A stretch of DNA of 64,000 nucleotides. It comes from DTFZ01 sp050260375 (GTDB lineage: Bacteria; Bacillota; Clostridia; Christensenellales; SZUA-584). The translations under genes and the position numbers were made by a program. Below are positions 59,054 to 64,000 of this stretch, piece after piece. Under the pieces are notes generated by a model. It saw only the letters and a program-made list of their open reading frames with translations, was not told the origin of the DNA and did no database searches. The stretch spans positions 62,001 to 126,000 of the forward strand of contig JBLNCA010000025.1 of NCBI GenBank assembly GCA_050260375.1. Direction: 5' to 3'. Numbering within the stretch: position 1 is the stretch's first letter; every line of letters begins with the position of its first letter.

Positions 59054-60052
59054 ATGAAAAAGGGTATCGCGGTTGCAGGCAATTTGATTGTCGATATTTG
59101 CAAGGAAGTGGATTCTTACCCGGAGCAAGGCATGCTCTGCAATATATTGAGCGTGCAAAAAAGCGTAGGCGGGTGCCTTGCAAACACTATTATCGACCTT
59201 GCCAAGATAGACGCGTCTTTGGACCTTTTTGCCTTGGGGATGGTGGGCGACGACGACAGCGGGGCATATCTGCTCGATACCTTGAAGCGGCATAATATCA
59301 ACACGCGCGGAGTGAAAATAAACAAAGACGCAATAACATCGTTTACCGACGTAATGACGTCTGTAAAGGATAAGTCGAGAACGTTCTTTCACGCCAGAGG
59401 CGCCAACGCGGTTTTTGATTATAATGACATCGACTTTTCGGAGTTGAACGCGAGGTTTTTTCACATCGGTTACGCGCTTCTTTTGGATAGGTTTGACGCC
59501 CCCGACGAGAATTACGGCACTGTAATGGCGAAAACGCTTTATACTGCCAAGCAGCATGGAATGAAGACGTCGATGGATGTGGTAAGCGAGAACAGCAACA
59601 GGTTTTCCAAAGTGGTGACGCCCAGCCTGAAATATTGCGACTGCCTTATCATCAACGAGGTGGAAGCTTCAATGATAAGCGGTTTTCCGGTGAGGAAGAA
59701 CGGCGAGCTTGACAAAGAGGGCTTAAAAAGCGTTTGCGTTGATCTTATAGGAAAAGGCGTCAATGAATGCGTGGTTATTCATGCGCCGGAAGCGGCCTGC
59801 GCGATGGATTCGGGCGGCAGGTTTACCTTTGTGCCTTCTTTAAAGCTCCCCGCGGGGTATATCAAAGGAACGGTGGGAGCGGGTGACGCATTCTGCGCAG
59901 GCGTATTATACTCCCTCTATCAGGGATATGATATGGAATACACGTTGAAAATAGGTGCGGGCGCAGCAGCCTGCAACCTTTCGGAGCTTAATTCTATCGA
60001 CGGCATGAAAAGCCTTGCGGAAATCAAACAGCTAATCGAGAAGTATTCCTAG
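59054..60052 (+). CDS. PfkB-family carbohydrate kinase
   Basis: The 332-residue ribokinase/fructokinase-like kinase has the N-terminal VAGNLIVDI, the GGCLANTIIDLAK substrate-lid block and the C-terminal catalytic GTVGAGDAFCAG with its aspartate base. It phosphorylates a sugar or nucleoside with ATP; neighbours point to a pentose or ketose. A GTTATATT/AATATAAC palindrome at 58965-58984, about 70 bases upstream, may be an operator. AGAGGAAAAC precedes the ATG. Confidence 0.88.
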   Translation: MKKGIAVAGNLIVDICKEVDSYPEQGMLCNILSVQKSVGGCLANTIIDLAKIDASLDLFALGMVGDDDSGAYLLDTLKRHNINTRGVKINKDAITSFTDVMTSVKDKSRTFFHARGANAVFDYNDIDFSELNARFFHIGYALLLDRFDAPDENYGTVMAKTLYTAKQHGMKTSMDVVSENSNRFSKVVTPSLKYCDCLIINEVEASMISGFPVRKNGELDKEGLKSVCVDLIGKGVNECVVIHAPEAACAMDSGGRFTFVPSLKLPAGYIKGTVGAGDAFCAGVLYSLYQGYDMEYTLKIGAGAAACNLSELNSIDGMKSLAEIKQLIEKYS

Positions 60053-60264
60053 CGCGCATATTGCGGGCTGACGGGCAAACGGCTTAGGGAATACAGTCAT
60101 AAGGATTCCGGCAAGGCTTATTAACGATGATTTTTTGCTCAAGTCAGAATAATTATTAAAGACAGCAGACTTTTCAAGTAATCAAACTTTAGTCATACAT
60201 TAAATATCGTGACTGCTCTCAGCTATTCCTCTTTATGGGCTTTATTAACAGAAAAAAATATTTT

Positions 60265-60292
60265 TTGAAGTAAGAAGGAATTCCTGTATAAA
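60265..60292 (+). promoter_or_regulatory. Promoter of the ROK/lyxose isomerase genes
   Basis: TTGAAG and TATAAA are 16 bases apart with GGAATTCC palindromic in the spacer. The rest of the 308-base gap 60053-60360 is A/T rich with no gene. Confidence 0.5.
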
Positions 60293-60360
60293 CGTCGAAT
60301 AATATTAACAGATAATTAAAGCATTTAACAAAGTATTTAAGTAATCATCAAGGAATTTCA

Positions 60361-61572
60361 ATGAAAACACAGACAGCAAAGAAAAACTTAAACAACATAA
60401 AGATGCGTGCATCCAATTTTGCGCTTGTTATAAGCGCGGTCAGGGAGCACGGGCAGATTTCCCGGGCGGACCTTGCGCCTTTGGTCGGTTTGACTCCGGC
60501 TACCATAACAAACCTGGTTAATCTGGGAATTGAGGACGGTTATTTAATAGAGGTAGGCTCCGGCACTTCGCAGGGAGGAAGGCGCCCCAAACTAATCGAG
60601 CTTAACGAAGAAGCCGGTTATATCATCGGAATAGAGATAAACGCGAAAGAAGTAATATGCATTCTCACGGACTTTAAGGAGAACATAATTGCAAAGCGTT
60701 ACTTCCATATAGACCCCGACGTGGAAGCGGAAGCGCTGATAGACAAAATCGCGGATACGGCAAAAGAAATGACGGATGAAAAGGGGCTTACAAACGAAGA
60801 TATATTCGGCGCCGGTTTCGCAACTGTAGGCCCTTGCGATCATTTAAACGGAATAATCGTGCAGACGCCTAATTTCCCGAAATGGCGCAACGTAAGGGTA
60901 GCCGACCTGTTTCGGGAAAAAACCGGCATACCGGTGTATATGGAAAAAGAAACCGCTGCTTTTGCGCTCAATGAAGCATGGCAGGATAAAGCAAAAAAAT
61001 ATAAGCGGATTTTATGCGTCAACGTTTTTGCGCTCGGTATAGGCGGCGGCATGGCGCTGGACAGAGGGATATTTCATGGGCACAACGACGGCGGGCTGGA
61101 AATCGGACATATGACGGTGCAGCCGGACGGGCCGGCATGCGTATGCGGCAAAAAGGGATGCCTTGAAAGAATGGCCGACGGACGCGCGGCCGTAGAGTAC
61201 TATAAAAATTATGTGGCGGAAGGCATGGCTACGCAGATTAAGTCGCCCCTAAATCCAAGCCTTGCCGACATCATAAAAGGCGCAAGCGAGGGCGACGAAG
61301 CATGCATCGCGTCAATAAAAACGTGCGCTAAATATTTAGGCAACGCGATATCTAGCCTGATATCCATACTTGCGCCCGACGTAATATTCATAGGCGGCGA
61401 GTTTATAGACCAAAGCCGGCTGTTATTTGACGAAACAGTCAAATTTGCGAGTGAAAGAACATATCCATTTATTGACGCGGACATTGAGATATTTCATTCG
61501 ACATCGGGCAAAGAAAGCGGCGCGCGCGGGGCCGTTGCGATGGTTTTGAAGTCCATCTTTTCGATAGCGTAA
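60361..61572 (+). CDS. ROK-family transcriptional regulator (XylR/NagC-like)
   Basis: The 403-residue regulator has an N-terminal winged helix (about 15-75; ISRADLAPLVGLTPATITNLVNLGIEDGYL) and a ROK sugar-kinase fold. The ROK zinc motif GHMTVQPDGPACVCGKKGCLE (His plus three Cys) and IGIGGGMALD-like ATP-region remnants are visible. ROK repressors with this layout bind sugars such as xylose and control adjacent sugar genes. AAGGA lies 6 bases before the ATG. The likely targets are the lyxose isomerase and ABC importer genes downstream. Confidence 0.9.
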   Translation: MKTQTAKKNLNNIKMRASNFALVISAVREHGQISRADLAPLVGLTPATITNLVNLGIEDGYLIEVGSGTSQGGRRPKLIELNEEAGYIIGIEINAKEVICILTDFKENIIAKRYFHIDPDVEAEALIDKIADTAKEMTDEKGLTNEDIFGAGFATVGPCDHLNGIIVQTPNFPKWRNVRVADLFREKTGIPVYMEKETAAFALNEAWQDKAKKYKRILCVNVFALGIGGGMALDRGIFHGHNDGGLEIGHMTVQPDGPACVCGKKGCLERMADGRAAVEYYKNYVAEGMATQIKSPLNPSLADIIKGASEGDEACIASIKTCAKYLGNAISSLISILAPDVIFIGGEFIDQSRLLFDETVKFASERTYPFIDADIEIFHSTSGKESGARGAVAMVLKSIFSIA

Positions 61573-61614
61573 TTAATGTTTTTAAATAAATAATTGAGTC
61601 AAAGGAGTAAGACA

Positions 61615-62298
61615 TTGAAAAGAAGCGAAATAAACAATGCAATTAAGTGGGCATTATCGTTATTGGATAAAAACAACATACGTCTTCCCGAGTTCGGCTA
61701 TTGGAAGTTTGCAGACTGGAAAGCTAACAAAGACAAGCTCGACGTTATCAGGAAGGTTATGCTGGGCTGGGATATCACCGATTACGGCCTAAATAACTAC
61801 GACAAAACAGGCGGCGTATTGTTTACCGTAAGAAACGGGGATCAGAAGGATAAGTCCATTGGCGTTCCTTATGCTGAGAAATACATACTGTTAAAGGACG
61901 GCCAGGGGCTGCCGATGCATTTTCATTTTACAAAGACCGAGGATATTATAAACAGGGCGGGCGGCGTTTTGGCGTTAAAGCTCTATAACGCACTGCCTGA
62001 CCGCGGGCTTGATTTGGAAACGCCTGTTGAAGTTTACTGCGACTGCATCAAAAAAACGTTTGCTCCGGGCGAGACAGTAAAAATAATGCCGGGCGGGAGC
62101 ATAACGCTTACGCCGTACATGTATCATACGTTTTGGGCGCTCGAGGGCGAGGGAGACCTCGTATGCGGGGAAGTATCTTCGGTTAACGACGACAACGTCG
62201 ATAACCACTTTCTTGACAAGCTGCCGAGATTCGGCGACGTCGAGGAAGACGAAGAAGCTCTGCTTCCGCTTTGCAACGAGTACGATAAATGGTTATAG
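61615..62298 (+). CDS. D-lyxose ketol-isomerase
   Basis: The 227-residue cupin-fold isomerase of the D-lyxose isomerase family converts D-lyxose to D-xylulose (also D-mannose to D-fructose in characterised members). The metal site is seen in MHFHFTKTEDI (two His and Glu) with the last His in MYHTFWAL. TTG 61615 is preferred: AAAGGAG lies 8 bases upstream. It is 42 bases after the ROK gene. Its product would feed the xylulokinase at 32.6 kb or the PfkB kinase nearby. Confidence 0.9.
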   Translation: MKRSEINNAIKWALSLLDKNNIRLPEFGYWKFADWKANKDKLDVIRKVMLGWDITDYGLNNYDKTGGVLFTVRNGDQKDKSIGVPYAEKYILLKDGQGLPMHFHFTKTEDIINRAGGVLALKLYNALPDRGLDLETPVEVYCDCIKKTFAPGETVKIMPGGSITLTPYMYHTFWALEGEGDLVCGEVSSVNDDNVDNHFLDKLPRFGDVEEDEEALLPLCNEYDKWL

Positions 62299-62369
62299 AG
62301 CAGTTTTGAACTTTTAGTTTCTTTAATACACATCTTTGCACACATCTCTGCATAACAAAATCAAAAACT

Positions 62370-62383
62370 TGGTATTGATACCA
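62370..62383. promoter_or_regulatory. Candidate operator upstream of the second sugar ABC genes
   Basis: TGGTAT and ATACCA, six-base arms around TG, 105 bases before the ATPase start in a 189-base gap. It is a plausible site for the ROK regulator, by position only. Confidence 0.4.
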
Positions 62384-62487
62384 GGGTTAGTTTAGTGTTG
62401 CCAAAAAAATAGCTTTAATATCGAATCTGGTTAACTGATTTGTGCTGTAAGCATGAAAAAATAGATTAGTGGAAGGAATGTACAGGC

Positions 62488-63237
62488 ATGGCAGAACCTA
62501 TTTTAAAGGCAATAGGAGTAAGCAAAAGCTTCGGCAGTGTTGTTGCGTTAAGTTCTATCAGCTTTGAACTTAATGCCGGGGAAGTCATGGGCCTTGTCGG
62601 GGACAACGGCGCAGGTAAAAGCACTTTTATCAAAGTGCTCTCCGGAGTTTACAGGCGCGACGGGGGCGACATTATCTTCAAGGGAAAACATATTGATTTT
62701 AAATCGCCTAAAGAGGCAATGGACGCCGGCATAGAAACCGTGTATCAGGACCTTGCGCTGGCGCCGCAGCTGCCCATTTACGCCAACATGTTCTTGGGCC
62801 GCGAGATCATGAAGAAGGGCATATTGGGAAAGCTGGGCGTTGTAGACAAGGACGCTATGCGTAAAGAGGTTAAGGAAAGGCTCGCAAGGATTAAGTCGCA
62901 CCTTAACCATGTGGACCAGCTGGTGGGCACGCTGTCAGGCGGTCAGAGGCAGGCCGTCGCCATTACCCGTGCGATAGGCTGGGGCAAAGAAGTGGTTATA
63001 ATGGACGAACCTACGGCTGCTTTGGGCGTAAAAGAATCGCGTCAGGTACTCGACTTGATAAAAGACATAAAAGCCCACGGCGTGTCGGTAATATTCATCA
63101 GCCATACGATACCGCACGTAATGGAAGTCACGGATAAGATACACGTATTAAGGCTGGGTGAATCCGTGGTGCATCTCAATACAAAGGATACCACATACGA
63201 AGAAGTCGTCCAGTATATTACTGGCTCAAAATGTTAA
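62488..63237 (+). CDS. Sugar ABC transporter ATPase, single domain (FrcA-like)
   Basis: The 249-residue ATPase has Walker A GDNGAGKST, Q-loop VYQDLALAP, signature LSGGQRQAV, Walker B VIMDEPTAALG and switch His in SHTIPH. It resembles one half of RbsA-type proteins, as in the fructose/ribose FrcA group, and would dimerise. The permease gene follows after 13 bases. The binding protein gene is not between them and may lie beyond the window. Confidence 0.92.
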   Translation: MAEPILKAIGVSKSFGSVVALSSISFELNAGEVMGLVGDNGAGKSTFIKVLSGVYRRDGGDIIFKGKHIDFKSPKEAMDAGIETVYQDLALAPQLPIYANMFLGREIMKKGILGKLGVVDKDAMRKEVKERLARIKSHLNHVDQLVGTLSGGQRQAVAITRAIGWGKEVVIMDEPTAALGVKESRQVLDLIKDIKAHGVSVIFISHTIPHVMEVTDKIHVLRLGESVVHLNTKDTTYEEVVQYITGSKC

Positions 63238-63250
63238 GGGGGCCTAAGTT

Positions 63251-64000
63251 ATGTCTAACGAGATAAAGGAAAAATCGAAATTAAGCCGTATGATAAGCGA
63301 ACTCTGGATAGTGTTCGTGTTTCTGGCCATCTACCTGATATTCGTTATATTGGAGCCGCTTTGTTTTTCACTGCCTTTCTGGTCCTCGACATTCAACTAT
63401 ATGTCCGAAGTGCTTATTTTGGCCGTGGGCGTTATGTTTGTCGTAATTACAGGCGGTATAGATTTGTCCATCGGGCCGGTCGAAGGATGCGTCAACGTGC
63501 TTGCGGCTCTGGCGATAAAGGCGCTGGTGCCGTCCATCGGCGCCGGGCTCGCTATTGTCTGCGGCGTATTAATCGCGCTGTTGACGGGTGCGCTTATAGG
63601 CCTTATAAACGCGCTCGTTATCACTAAGCTGAAATTGGCGCCTTTCATTGCCACGCTGGGCATGAGCGTCATACTGACAGGCCTTGGCTATGTGTTCTGC
63701 AACGGGCTTGAGGTCGTCGGCCTGCCCAACGAAATATCATACATAGGCACATACCAGCTTTTCGGATTTCTTGGCACAACGACGCTGGTGGCATTCCTGG
63801 TGTGCGCCGTGTTTGGCGTTATACTCAGAACGACGCGCTTTGGCGTTCATACCTACGCTTACGGCAGTAACGCCGAGAGTACAAAGAGAGTCGGCATAGA
63901 CTCGACAAAGCACCTTATACGCGTATATATGCTCTGCTCTGTTCTCGCGGCGCTTGCGGGCATGACTTTGATGTTCCGGTTTAAAACAGGTTCTCCCATC
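63251..64000 (+). CDS. Sugar ABC transporter permease, RbsC-like (truncated by window end)
   Basis: The reading frame runs open from ATG 63251 to the last base (250 codons). It has the RbsC-family hallmarks VITGGIDLSIGPVEGCVN, ALIGLINALVITKLKLAPFIATLG and GSNAESTKRVGID. An extra N-terminal segment of about 20 charged residues precedes the first membrane helix. It pairs with the ATPase just upstream. The C-terminus is beyond the window. Confidence 0.9.
   Translation, partial: MSNEIKEKSKLSRMISELWIVFVFLAIYLIFVILEPLCFSLPFWSSTFNYMSEVLILAVGVMFVVITGGIDLSIGPVEGCVNVLAALAIKALVPSIGAGLAIVCGVLIALLTGALIGLINALVITKLKLAPFIATLGMSVILTGLGYVFCNGLEVVGLPNEISYIGTYQLFGFLGTTTLVAFLVCAVFGVILRTTRFGVHTYAYGSNAESTKRVGIDSTKHLIRVYMLCSVLAALAGMTLMFRFKTGSPI

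Overview
The window looks like chromosome from an anaerobic, endospore-forming member of the Clostridia. The evidence is a cwlJ/gerQ/pdaA-type spore-cortex set at the left end, a trimeric [FeFe]-hydrogenase operon, Gram-positive style lipoproteins and RBS sequences, and frequent ATA and AGG codons with roughly balanced base composition by eye. The genus cannot be read from the sequence.

Layout. 0.1-2.2 kb: spore cortex and germination genes (CwlJ-like hydrolase, GerQ-like coat protein, PdaA-like deacetylase). 2.4-5.4 kb: housekeeping and repair genes (MsrAB, exonuclease III, a three-repeat membrane protein, an HD hydrolase). 5.5-18.9 kb: one tightly coupled six-gene operon holding an acyl-adenylate ligase, a free acyl carrier protein, a Sfp-type phosphopantetheinyl transferase, a 2474-residue NRPS (C-A-T-C-A-T-reductase), a 7TM-type histidine kinase and a REC-GAF-HD-GYP response regulator. 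The architecture predicts an N-acylated dipeptide released reductively as an aldehyde (or alcohol), with a c-di-GMP-type signalling pair made on the same transcript. This is the leading candidate for an undescribed system. 19.2-25.6 kb: an orphan sugar-binding lipoprotein, an SDR, and a GldA/GldF/GldG/DUF4340-type ABC system. 25.8-41.6 kb: a large pentose/polyol or sugar-acid catabolic region with sugar ABC importer, polyol dehydrogenase, cupin, aldehyde dehydrogenase, xylulokinase, GntR regulator, two DapA-type aldolases, RpiB-like isomerase, split transketolase, a divergent transaldolase-like protein and a 2-hydroxyacid dehydrogenase. 41.7-49.2 kb: PHP phosphoesterase, a two-gene AmmeMemoRadiSam system, an alpha-oxoamine synthase, an HD hydrolase, an SDR and an OmpR-type regulator. 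49.4-55.1 kb: a HydC-HydB-HydA operon in which HydB is fused to a GltD/NfnB-like flavoprotein. 55.6-57.9 kb: a small basic protein with a DUF4173-like membrane protein, then a DUF3796/XRE pair on the minus strand. 58.1-58.9 kb: tRNA-Glu with repeated copies of its own 3' end. 59-64 kb: a D-lyxose/pentose locus (PfkB kinase, ROK regulator, D-lyxose isomerase, sugar ABC importer), cut by the window end.

The two sugar regions fit together. D-lyxose isomerase yields D-xylulose, which the xylulokinase and the transketolase, transaldolase-like and RpiB-like enzymes at 32-40 kb could process, while the bifurcating hydrogenase could dispose of fermentation reductant.

The non-coding DNA is unusually rich in structured repeats. 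One is a family of about 41 bp with an imperfect hairpin whose paired bases co-vary between six copies (18.97, 46.43 and 55.18-55.33 kb). Another has a period of about 105 bp and carries short hairpins with an AGT or GGT loop and co-varying stems (46.66-46.86 and 58.2-58.88 kb). The third is the set of direct repeats of the tRNA-Glu 3' end plus terminator.
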